From SFDP01 sp051653625 (GTDB taxonomy: Bacteria; Bacillota; Clostridia; Lachnospirales; Lachnospiraceae), in assembly GCA_051653625.1 (NCBI GenBank), contig JBOFWM010000102.1, forward strand, positions 1 to 9,564: DNA of 9,564 nucleotides, in the 5' to 3' direction. Under the pieces are notes generated by a model. The model searched no databases and was not told the DNA's origin. It worked only from the letters and a program-made list of their open reading frames with translations. Within the stretch, counting starts at the first letter, position 1. The number at the start of each line of letters is the position of its first letter. Both the position numbers and the translations under genes were made by a program. Below, one piece after another: positions 1-5,853 of this stretch.

Positions 1-22
1 CGTTTACAATAGTATTCATCAT
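1..22 (-). CDS. Start of a leftward gene (partial, 7 codons visible)
   Basis: Only the first codons are in the window. On the minus strand a strong ribosome binding site, AAGGAGAC (33-26), is followed at normal spacing by two consecutive ATG codons (22-20 and 19-17). The reading then runs M-M-N-T-I-V-N to the window edge. The second ATG has the better spacing (8 bases from GGAG); the first has 5. A plausible sigma-A promoter lies just upstream (TTCCCA at 85-80, 17 bases, TATGAT at 62-57). The product cannot be identified from seven residues. An N-terminus ending in IVN would fit several surface-polysaccharide glycosyltransferases, but that is only a guess from context. The gene is divergent from the GT4 gene that begins at 236. 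Confidence 0.6.
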
Positions 23-25
23 ACA

Positions 26-33
26 GTCTCCTT
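26..33 (-). promoter_or_regulatory. Ribosome binding site of the leftward partial gene
   Basis: On the minus strand AAGGAGAC is close to the full Shine-Dalgarno consensus and sits 3 bases before the first of two tandem ATG codons. It is the main reason for calling a gene start at the left edge, where a rightward reading frame is also open from the edge to a stop at 53-55. Confidence 0.6.
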
Positions 34-56
34 TACGTATTTACTTCGTCGTTAAT

Positions 57-85
57 ATCATAAAGAAAAATTGTATGATTGGGAA
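57..85 (-). promoter_or_regulatory. Predicted sigma-A promoter for the leftward gene
   Basis: On the minus strand TTCCCA (85-80, 4 of 6 matches to TTGACA) is separated by exactly 17 bases from TATGAT (62-57, 5 of 6 matches to TATAAT). Transcription would begin near position 50, leaving a leader of roughly 28 bases before the ATG at 22. The -35 box falls within one arm of the inverted repeat at 81-107. Predicted by eye only. Confidence 0.45.
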
Positions 86-107
86 GTAGGGATTTTCTCT
101 ACTTCCT
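81..107. repeat. Inverted repeat: operator or intrinsic terminator hairpin
   Basis: The arms GGGAAGTAGGG (81-91) and CTCTACTTCCT (97-107) can form an 11-bp stem with two G-T pairs and a 5-base ATTTT loop. Read rightward, it is followed by ATTTTATTT, as in a weak intrinsic terminator, yet no rightward gene is firmly visible to its left. Read leftward, no T-tract follows directly. It also overlaps the predicted -35 box of the leftward gene, so a protein-binding operator is equally possible. The core 8-bp arms GGAAGTAG/CTACTTCC are perfect. Confidence 0.6.
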
Positions 108-187
108 ATTTTATTTGCCAACTATTATTTTACACTTACGAATAATACATTTTCATAATTTCATAATTTCCATCTTGCATTTATATA

Positions 188-193
188 TATAAT
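188..193 (+). promoter_or_regulatory. Possible -10 box for the rightward pair
   Basis: TATAAT (188-193) is a perfect -10 consensus 43 bases before the ATG of the GT4 gene. No convincing -35 box lies 16-18 bases upstream; the nearest T-rich hexamer, TTTCCA at 167-172, gives a 15-base spacer. The surrounding run of TA repeats makes a chance match quite possible. The rightward pair needs a promoter somewhere in 108-226, and this is the best candidate seen. Confidence 0.3.
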
Positions 194-226
194 TGCGTTA
201 CTATCTATTATAAAGAACACAAAATC

Positions 227-230
227 GAGG
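227..230 (+). promoter_or_regulatory. Ribosome binding site deciding the GT4 start
   Basis: GAGG lies 5 bases before the ATG at 236. An in-frame GTG at 230 overlaps this motif and has no ribosome binding site of its own, so the ATG is preferred and the protein begins M-K-I-L-Q. Confidence 0.6.
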
Positions 231-235
231 TGCTT

Positions 236-1468
236 ATGAAAATTCTTCAAATAAATACAGTGGGTAAAAGTGGAAGTATTGCTACAATTATGCATAGTCT
301 TTCTAGAGAAATGGAGAAACATTCCATTACAAATTGCATAGCATATGGTCGAAATGGCTCTCCACATGGTATCTCTTCCCATAAATTTGGTAATTCCCCA
401 GATTTTTATTTCCATGTTTTAGGAAATTTTATTTATGGAAAAGCTGGTTTTTATTCAGACTATACAACAAAACAATTCATTAAATGGATCAAGGAGTATC
501 AACCTGATCTCATTCATATGCATAATTTACATGGTTTTTATTTAAATATAGAACTTTTATTTGAATACCTTAAAACTACAAATATTCCAATTGTTTGGAC
601 GCTTCATGATTGTTGGTCATTTACTGGCCATTGTGCCTATTTCGATAGCATTAGCTGTTCTAAATGGAAATCAGGTTGTAAAAATTGTCGTATTCATCGT
701 ACAACATATCCCTACGCCCTTCTATTCGATGCTAGTAAATCAAATTATGCACGAAAAAAAGAAGCATTTTGTAATGTCCCAAATTTAACACTTGTGACAC
801 CTAGCAATTGGTTAAAAGATAATGTATTACATTCCTTCTTAAAAGATTATCCAGTTCATGTCATTGCAAATGGAATTGATCCTACTTTGTTTTTTAAAGA
901 AGACGAAAAAAAATCCTTACAAAAATTACAAAAAATATATGCAATCCACCCTCATAAAAAAATCCTTCTAGGCGTTTGTAATGTTTGGGATAAGAGAAAA
1001 GGGTTGCTCTATTTTGAAGCAATAGCCGATACCTATCGCGAGGAATTCCAAGTTATATTAATTGGTTTAAACGCACGTCAAATAAAATACTTTAAGAAAA
1101 AATACGATACGGATACCGTATTGCCATTAGGACGTACCAAAACACGCGATGAATTGCGTCACTTTTTTAATATTGCATCTTTATTTGTTAATCCTACATT
1201 AGAAGATAACTTTCCTACTACAAACTTAGAATCACTTGCTTGTGGGACACCTGTTGTTACCTTTCAATCTGGGGGAAGTGGTGAGGCTATCTCTTCTAAT
1301 TGTGGCGCAGTTGTTGGACAAGGTGACATTGCAGAATTATTTCTAGCGATTGATCAATTGGATTCTTATTCTTCCGAGGAATGCCAAGCGCATTTTTTAG
1401 AGCATTATACAGAATCTTGTTTTTCCTCACAGTACCTCTCACTATACTATAGCTTAATAAAACCTTAA
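236..1468 (+). CDS. GT4 family glycosyltransferase, WcaC-like
   Basis: A retaining GT-B fold glycosyltransferase expected to act in the cytoplasm, transferring a nucleotide-activated sugar to a growing lipid-linked glycan. The sugar is not predictable. The N-terminal domain shows KILQINTVG (2-10), HMHNLHG (94-100) and WTLHDCWSFTGHCAYF (121-136). A cysteine group (C126, C133, C141, C148, C151) follows, in the spacing seen in WcaC-like enzymes of anaerobes. The C-terminal donor-binding domain starts near 240 and carries the GT4 signature EDNFPTTNLESLACGTPV (323-340). At 410 residues it has the usual family length and looks complete. I chose the ATG at 236, with GAGG at 227-230 five bases upstream, over the in-frame GTG at 230, which overlaps that site. 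It is first in a two-gene rightward unit, 15 bases ahead of the next gene. There is no signal peptide or membrane segment. Confidence 0.9.
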   Translation: MKILQINTVGKSGSIATIMHSLSREMEKHSITNCIAYGRNGSPHGISSHKFGNSPDFYFHVLGNFIYGKAGFYSDYTTKQFIKWIKEYQPDLIHMHNLHGFYLNIELLFEYLKTTNIPIVWTLHDCWSFTGHCAYFDSISCSKWKSGCKNCRIHRTTYPYALLFDASKSNYARKKEAFCNVPNLTLVTPSNWLKDNVLHSFLKDYPVHVIANGIDPTLFFKEDEKKSLQKLQKIYAIHPHKKILLGVCNVWDKRKGLLYFEAIADTYREEFQVILIGLNARQIKYFKKKYDTDTVLPLGRTKTRDELRHFFNIASLFVNPTLEDNFPTTNLESLACGTPVVTFQSGGSGEAISSNCGAVVGQGDIAELFLAIDQLDSYSSEECQAHFLEHYTESCFSSQYLSLYYSLIKP

Positions 1469-1483
1469 GCAGAAAGGATTATT

Positions 1484-2404
1484 ATGATTCCTCCTATTAC
1501 CGTTCATATTTTACTCTCTACTTATAACGGAGAAGCATATCTTGCCGAACAATTAGATAGTTTACTTGCACAAACGTATCCTTTTATTAAAATATATATT
1601 CGCGATGATGGTTCTAGTGATAATACACTTAGTATTATTGCAAACTATACAAATAAATATAACCATATTGTATTCTTAAAAGATTCCTTAGGAAATATAG
1701 GCTATGAACAAAGTTTTTGGACCTTACTTCGAACTTGTGAACCAGCTGCTTTTTATGCATTCTGTGATCAAGATGATATTTGGTATCCTAACAAAGTAGA
1801 ACGCGGCGTCTATGCACTACAAAAAAAAGAAGAAACACGTCCTCTTTTATATACGTCCTCTTACGCCTATTACAATGAAACATTAGAATTTACAGGCAAT
1901 GCACCAAAACTAAACACACCAATCCAATTTAAAGATGTGTTATTTTATACACCTGCCTTTGGCTTTACCATTTTACTCAATGAAACATTACGAACAAAAG
2001 CATTGTCTGTTTGCTCTTTAGAAGGAATTCCGCATGATGGATTATGTCAAAAGATTGCGGCAGAATTTGGAGAAATTGTATATGATTCTTGTGTAACAGC
2101 TAAATATAGACGCCACACCAGTACGGTTACTTATGCCAACTCTAATAAATTACAATTGATCCTAAAATGGATTCGTCATGATATTCTTGGAAGTGGAATT
2201 TCTGATTATCGTTTTTTTTGTACTCATTTTTACAAAGAGTTTAAAGAAGATCTTACAAAAAAAGACCAGGCATTACTAAAACATATTATTTCTAGTAAAA
2301 ACTCCTGGTCTTCTTATTTTAAATTACTTTTCTTCCCTCACACTTTTCGTCCTACGCTTGGTGGTGAATTAGCTTTACGTCTTTCTCTTTTATTACGTAG
2401 ATAA
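1484..2404 (+). CDS. GT2 family glycosyltransferase, rhamnosyltransferase-like (RgpB/GacC type)
   Basis: A cytoplasmic inverting GT-A glycosyltransferase of 306 residues. The donor-binding half shows STYNGE (12-17), RDDGSSD (40-46) and the metal-binding block FCDQDDIW (93-100). This last block is typical of the GT2 subgroup that includes streptococcal RgpB/GacC-type rhamnosyltransferases. HDG (184-186) and YRRH (208-211) stand where that subgroup has its acceptor-side motifs. The last 50 residues are basic and hydrophobic, consistent with peripheral membrane contact. The ribosome binding site AAAGGA (1473-1478) is 5 bases before the ATG. The gene lies 15 bases after the GT4 gene and is surely co-transcribed with it. 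Rhamnose transfer is inferred from family resemblance; another deoxysugar or hexose is possible. The 3' end also contains a hairpin that looks like the terminator of the convergent operon. Confidence 0.9.
   Translation: MIPPITVHILLSTYNGEAYLAEQLDSLLAQTYPFIKIYIRDDGSSDNTLSIIANYTNKYNHIVFLKDSLGNIGYEQSFWTLLRTCEPAAFYAFCDQDDIWYPNKVERGVYALQKKEETRPLLYTSSYAYYNETLEFTGNAPKLNTPIQFKDVLFYTPAFGFTILLNETLRTKALSVCSLEGIPHDGLCQKIAAEFGEIVYDSCVTAKYRRHTSTVTYANSNKLQLILKWIRHDILGSGISDYRFFCTHFYKEFKEDLTKKDQALLKHIISSKNSWSSYFKLLFFPHTFRPTLGGELALRLSLLLRR
2257..2312 (-). terminator. Intrinsic terminator of the leftward operon, inside the convergent gene
   Basis: Read on the minus strand, AAGACCAGG (2312-2304) and CCTGGTCTT (2270-2262) form a perfect 9-bp stem. 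Within the loop a second 6-bp stem, TTACTA (2298-2293) with TAGTAA (2278-2273), closes a 14-base loop; a 5 by 2 internal bulge separates the two stems. The outer stem runs directly into seven T residues (2263-2257). It lies about 105 bases beyond the stop of the last leftward gene and within codons 260-277 of the rightward GT2 gene. Read rightward, the following bases (CTTATTTTAAA) make a poorer terminator. Prediction by eye; no folding energy was computed. Confidence 0.6.
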
Positions 2405-2416
2405 TAAGATTTTTCT

Positions 2417-3154
2417 TTAAAAAAACTGTTTTAGTACTCTCCAAATACGAAATATTGTAATCTTCAAAGGATAGCGTACTTTATTATATTTTAATGCTCG
2501 ATATCCTTCTACTGTAGAAATCCAATAATTTTTTAAAGAACCATTACTCGTTCCACCATAAAACATAGATACTAGGACTTCTTCCAAATAAGCAAGTCCT
2601 ATTTTTTTATCTTTTAAGATACGAAGGATAAACTCATAATCAGAACTTATCTTATAAGTAGTATTGTATAATCCATATTCTTCATAAACACTTCTTCGTA
2701 AAAATAGAGTTGGATGCGCAGGCATCCATCCTTGTTCTATGCACCCTTCTCCCATTTTCCATTTACGAATCACATTTCCATTCTCTTCATACACCAAGTC
2801 TGCATGAACACCTTGATATATATTTCCCTTACTATTTAATGCATACATTAATTTTGTAATTGCACTCTTTGTTGTAAAAGTATCATTAAAAAATGCAACT
2901 ACCTCTCCACTACTTAATTCAAATCCTCGATTCATTGCTTCATAAATCCCATGGTCTTTTTCGCTGATATAAGTAACGTTATGTTTGCTCTGTTTTTGGT
3001 ATTGTTTGATAAGTTCTATTGTCCCATCTGTAGAACAGCCATCTTTTATTACCACCTCTATATTTGGATAATCTTGTTCTTCAATACTTTGTAATGTTTT
3101 TGGTAAATTTTCCTCTGAATTATATGTGGTTAAAATTAACGATACTTTTTCCAT
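2417..3154 (-). CDS. GT2 family glycosyltransferase, WcaA/WcaE-like
   Basis: A cytoplasmic GT-A glycosyltransferase of 245 residues and the last gene of the leftward operon. Motifs in order are TTYNSE (9-14), KDGCSTDGT (37-45), EKDHGIYEAMNRG (65-77), HPTLFLRRSVYEEYG (147-161) and KISSDYEF (168-175). These are the landmarks of the WcaA/WcaE-like subgroup found in many capsule and exopolysaccharide clusters. The metal-binding position reads FFNDT (88-92) where most relatives have a form of LNSDD, so one acidic residue is replaced by threonine. The C-terminal 35 residues are basic and aromatic, suggesting membrane association without a clear transmembrane helix. The ribosome binding site GAGGA (3170-3166) lies inside the 3' end of the preceding gene, and only 4 bases separate that stop from this ATG. 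Sugar and linkage are unknown. Confidence 0.9.
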   Translation of the reverse strand: MEKVSLILTTYNSEENLPKTLQSIEEQDYPNIEVVIKDGCSTDGTIELIKQYQKQSKHNVTYISEKDHGIYEAMNRGFELSSGEVVAFFNDTFTTKSAITKLMYALNSKGNIYQGVHADLVYEENGNVIRKWKMGEGCIEQGWMPAHPTLFLRRSVYEEYGLYNTTYKISSDYEFILRILKDKKIGLAYLEEVLVSMFYGGTSNGSLKNYWISTVEGYRALKYNKVRYPLKITIFRIWRVLKQFF

Positions 3155-3158
3155 GTTT

Positions 3159-3512
3159 CTACTTTTCCTCTAATTCCCTTACTCTTTTTTCTAAAATAGC
3201 AATTTCTTGTGTTAACAATCGTATCTTTTCACTTTGTTTTGAAACAATGGATGTAATTGACATTAGAATGACCATAATAAATCCAATTGCAATAACAAAA
3301 AGTCCATTCATTTCACTTTCAATTCCTACCAATTTAACAATCCATAGCAATAATTCTGGCCATATAACTAAAGCTCCCATAAAGCATCCCGAAAAAATCC
3401 ATAGTAGTGTATATTTTAACGAAATGGATTTTTTCTTCAAAAACAATAAAATGGTTGCAAAATAATAAATTAATACAGCGATCAACGTATATTGTAATGT
3501 ACTTGAAATCAT
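3159..3512 (-). CDS. DUF2304 small membrane protein, GacJ-like
   Basis: A 117-residue membrane protein with three hydrophobic helices (about 7-25, 33-55 and 68-90). A charged C-terminal helix with coiled-coil character follows (91-117, rich in E, K, L and I). This is the DUF2304 layout. Proteins of this kind usually sit beside a DPM1-type GT2. In Streptococcus pyogenes the equivalent small protein GacJ binds GacI and raises its GlcNAc-phosphoryl-undecaprenol synthase activity. The immediate upstream gene here is such a GT2, so the same partnership is inferred. I chose the ATG at 3512 because AGGAAAGGGA (3530-3521) precedes it and it leaves a 4-base gap after the GT2 stop. A longer in-frame start at 3551 would overlap the GT2 by 35 bases and adds only a charged tail. 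Confidence 0.85.
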   Translation of the reverse strand: MISSTLQYTLIAVLIYYFATILLFLKKKSISLKYTLLWIFSGCFMGALVIWPELLLWIVKLVGIESEMNGLFVIAIGFIMVILMSITSIVSKQSEKIRLLTQEIAILEKRVRELEEK

Positions 3513-3516
3513 TCGT

Positions 3517-4245
3517 TTAATCCCTTTCCTTTTTCCCTCGTCGAATTCCAAAACTAATTCTTGTAATCAAAATAGCAATCGTTACTTTTACCATGTAGTA
3601 AACAGAACGTTTCAAACTAATGGAACTCGTTCCCTCTTCTCTTTCCTTCATAAGAACAGGTACTTCTGCAATAACTGCTCGATGCATATACGCCGCAACA
3701 ATAGCTTCCGGTTCCGGATAATCTGCTGGATAATCTGTTGCATAAATTTCTATAAATTTCTTATCTACTGCACGAAATCCACTTGTTACATCTTTAATTT
3801 TTCGAAAAGTTACTAGATGTATCAAACAACTTAAAAACTGGATTCCAATTCGTCTTACTGCGGATGATTGAAATCCATCCTTTTCAATAAAACGAGAGCC
3901 AATGACAATATTTGCCTTTTTTTCAATAATTGGAGTAATGACTTTTTCTAAATATGCAATATCATGCTGCCCATCTCCATCCATTTGCACTGCAATATCA
4001 TAATGATTTTTTAATGCAAAACGGTATCCTGTCTGTACTGCACCACCAATTCCTAAGTTTAAAGGTAGGTCAATATAATGATACCCTCTCTTTCTACAGA
4101 TCTCTTCTGTTTTGTCCACGGAACCATCATTCACAATTACATAATCATATTGGGAATACTCTTTTTCGATTCGATCAATTACCCTCTCGATACTATCCGC
4201 CTCATTATATGCCGGAATAATAATTAGTACTTTAAGTTTATCCAT
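3517..4245 (-). CDS. DPM1/GacI-type GT2, probable polyprenyl-phosphate glycosyltransferase
   Basis: A 242-residue GT2 of the dolichol-phosphate mannose synthase-like group. It shows PAYNEA (11-16), NDGSVDKT (39-46), NLGIGGAVQTGY (63-74), the metal site QMDGDGQHD (87-95), DVTSGFRAV (152-160) and PADYPEPEA (173-181). A hydrophobic stretch near the C-terminus (about 215-235), followed by basic residues, should tether it to the inner face of the membrane. Relatives move a sugar from a nucleotide donor onto undecaprenyl phosphate. The adjacent DUF2304 gene strongly suggests a GacI/GacJ-type complex, for which GlcNAc is the known streptococcal sugar; the sugar here is not known. A good ribosome binding site, GAGGGAGA, lies about 7 bases before the ATG. 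The gene follows the DUF2079 gene after 30 bases, the widest gap in this operon. Confidence 0.9.
   Translation of the reverse strand: MDKLKVLIIIPAYNEADSIERVIDRIEKEYSQYDYVIVNDGSVDKTEEICRKRGYHYIDLPLNLGIGGAVQTGYRFALKNHYDIAVQMDGDGQHDIAYLEKVITPIIEKKANIVIGSRFIEKDGFQSSAVRRIGIQFLSCLIHLVTFRKIKDVTSGFRAVDKKFIEIYATDYPADYPEPEAIVAAYMHRAVIAEVPVLMKEREEGTSSISLKRSVYYMVKVTIAILITRISFGIRRGKKERD
3521..3530 (-). promoter_or_regulatory. Ribosome binding site deciding the DUF2304 start
   Basis: AGGAAAGGGA on the minus strand ends 8 bases before the ATG at 3512. It lies within the last codons of the upstream GT2 gene, so the two genes are likely translationally coupled, and the shorter 117-residue start is supported. 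Confidence 0.6.
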
Positions 4246-4275
4246 AACACAGTCTCCCTCTTAAGACATCATAAT

Positions 4276-5835
4276 TTACTTTTCTTCTTTTGTAAATACA
4301 ACAATAATTCCCTTTTCCAATCGACTTTCCTTATAGCCCTTTGGAATATAAGTAGCTCTTAATTCTTCTAACAAGAATCCACTTTCTCTTAAATCACCTA
4401 TGATGTAATCTGTTTCACCCATAAAAAGGTCATATAACTCTAGATGATTCCACAAATGTGGAAGGATAAGGCTTGATGCACTTACAGAAGCATCCTCTTC
4501 AATCTCATCAAGGACTTCATTGATAAGTTGAATCTGTTCTTGATTGTCTCTATATTCTTCTTGGTAAAAAAATGCAATCTGCCAAACAGTAGATGAAAAG
4601 ACTACAAGAGATAACATCACCGCCATAAATAAATACTCTTTTTTCTTTTCTTCCTTCCACGTACTAATATTATGTAGGACAATATAAAACAACAATACAG
4701 AAATCGAGAAACTATATTGAAAATAAATAGAATATACGCAACTATAATCTGGAATCAAATTTAATAGAATCCATGGAAGTATCAATAAATACGTTTCATA
4801 TTTTTTTGTTAGGAGGCCAATATTAAGTGGAATAATTAGTAATAAAATATAACCAATTTTTTCTTCAGTATCCACCACTTGCCTTATTGTATAACCTGGG
4901 TTTAATAATGCAGCTTTTATAACTTCTACCATTCCACCATTCTCTGTGAAATACATATTCTCCATATATCCTAATAAGCCTTGTCCATATGTTTGTAGTA
5001 TAAAAATTGCACCGATAAAATAAAGTAGTGAAAAAACAACAAGAACGCTTCCTCGTTTTACATCTTTCTTTGATAAAAGAAAAAAAAGTCCTACAAAAAT
5101 AAGTACCACTGCGATATCTTCTTTGATCATAAGAGAAAGGAGAAAAGAAATTATAAATAACTTATTATTTTTTGTTTCTACTGCAAGCAAGAGGCACATA
5201 AAAAGAAGTGGAATAAAACAATTTTCATGAAAATTATAAAAACAACTTCCAAGGAGAGGTGCATAACAGGCATAACAGATTCCAATTGCCACCATTTTTT
5301 TATTACTAAAACGATAGTGTTTTAAAAGGAAAAAAAGTGGCACTAAAGATGCACCTACTAAAATCGCTTGTGAAACTTCCAGCAAATAAATATGAGGAAC
5401 AAGCAGATACAATGGCAATAAGAGATAATAGATTGGTGAAATATGTACTTGAAAGTGTGATAATAAATAATTACGTTCTACGGTTGTATATTGTACTCCC
5501 GTCTCTTTCATATACTCATACATTTGAGCAAAAATTCCTAAATCCATACTATACGATAAATAGGCCTCATATCTTGTAATCGTTGTAATACCAATAAAAC
5601 ACGATATTCCAACAAACAAAAAAATATAAATCCATTTGACCATGTCATCTGTAATGGTTATGCGTTCTATATAATGATACAGATCATTTTTAAACTTCCA
5701 AAAAACAATCATTACTACAAATGCATAACCTAAGATTACAAAAGGATGATTCACCGTATCTAATCCTATATATAAAACCGCCATCACGGTACATAAGAAA
5801 AGGATATTCAACATTCTATTTTCTTTGGTTTTCAT
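4276..5835 (-). CDS. DUF2079 polytopic membrane protein, probable GT-C type glycosyltransferase
   Basis: A 519-residue integral membrane protein with about a dozen hydrophobic helices between residues 8 and 420, and a soluble C-terminal domain (about 425-519). The DUF2079 landmarks are visible: MDLGIFAQ (97-104), SHFQVHISPIYYLLLPLY (126-143), NFHENCF (201-207) and KED (238-240). D98 stands in the first large loop, where GT-C enzymes keep their catalytic acid. The family is uncharacterised, but its architecture and its repeated association with DPM1-like GT2 genes suggest transfer of a sugar from polyprenyl phosphate to an acceptor on the outer membrane face. It is followed by the GacI-like and DUF2304 genes, which would supply that donor. 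AAAGAGG lies about 9 bases before the ATG. A shorter relative lies directly upstream. The DUF2079 assignment is firm by eye; the enzyme role is inferred. Confidence 0.85.
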   Translation of the reverse strand: MKTKENRMLNILFLCTVMAVLYIGLDTVNHPFVILGYAFVVMIVFWKFKNDLYHYIERITITDDMVKWIYIFLFVGISCFIGITTITRYEAYLSYSMDLGIFAQMYEYMKETGVQYTTVERNYLLSHFQVHISPIYYLLLPLYLLVPHIYLLEVSQAILVGASLVPLFFLLKHYRFSNKKMVAIGICYACYAPLLGSCFYNFHENCFIPLLFMCLLLAVETKNNKLFIISFLLSLMIKEDIAVVLIFVGLFFLLSKKDVKRGSVLVVFSLLYFIGAIFILQTYGQGLLGYMENMYFTENGGMVEVIKAALLNPGYTIRQVVDTEEKIGYILLLIIPLNIGLLTKKYETYLLILPWILLNLIPDYSCVYSIYFQYSFSISVLLFYIVLHNISTWKEEKKKEYLFMAVMLSLVVFSSTVWQIAFFYQEEYRDNQEQIQLINEVLDEIEEDASVSASSLILPHLWNHLELYDLFMGETDYIIGDLRESGFLLEELRATYIPKGYKESRLEKGIIVVFTKEEK

Positions 5836-5853
5836 ACAATATTTGCCTCTTTC

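Noticed and set aside
151..166. Tandem 8-base repeat TTTCATAA twice upstream of the GT4 gene
   Set aside because: Two copies in an AT-rich intergenic stretch are easily due to chance; no further copy or palindromic arrangement was seen.
161..415. Minus-strand 84-codon open frame across the start of the GT4 gene
   Set aside because: It lies antisense to well-supported coding sequence, has no ribosome binding site, and its translation has no recognisable features.
2212..2219. Runs of eight identical bases (T at 2212-2219, A at 1821-1828, A at 906-913) as phase-variation switches in the glycosyltransferase genes
   Set aside because: Runs of this length are common in AT-rich coding sequence, and all reading frames are intact. 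Nothing beyond run length suggests switching.
2405..2440. Terminator for the rightward pair just after the GT2 stop
   Set aside because: Only A/T runs that pair weakly were found (TTTTT with AAAAA, no GC-containing stem), so none is called. The hairpin at 2257-2312 has its T-tract on the other strand.
3064..3465. Rightward 133-codon open frame over the DUF2304 and GT2 genes
   Set aside because: It is antisense to two genes with clear family motifs and good ribosome binding sites; its hydrophobic content mirrors the membrane helices on the other strand.
3513..3551. Longer start for the DUF2304 protein
   Set aside because: It would overlap the GT2 by 35 bases and adds 13 charged residues unlike the family; the ATG at 3512 has a proper ribosome binding site.
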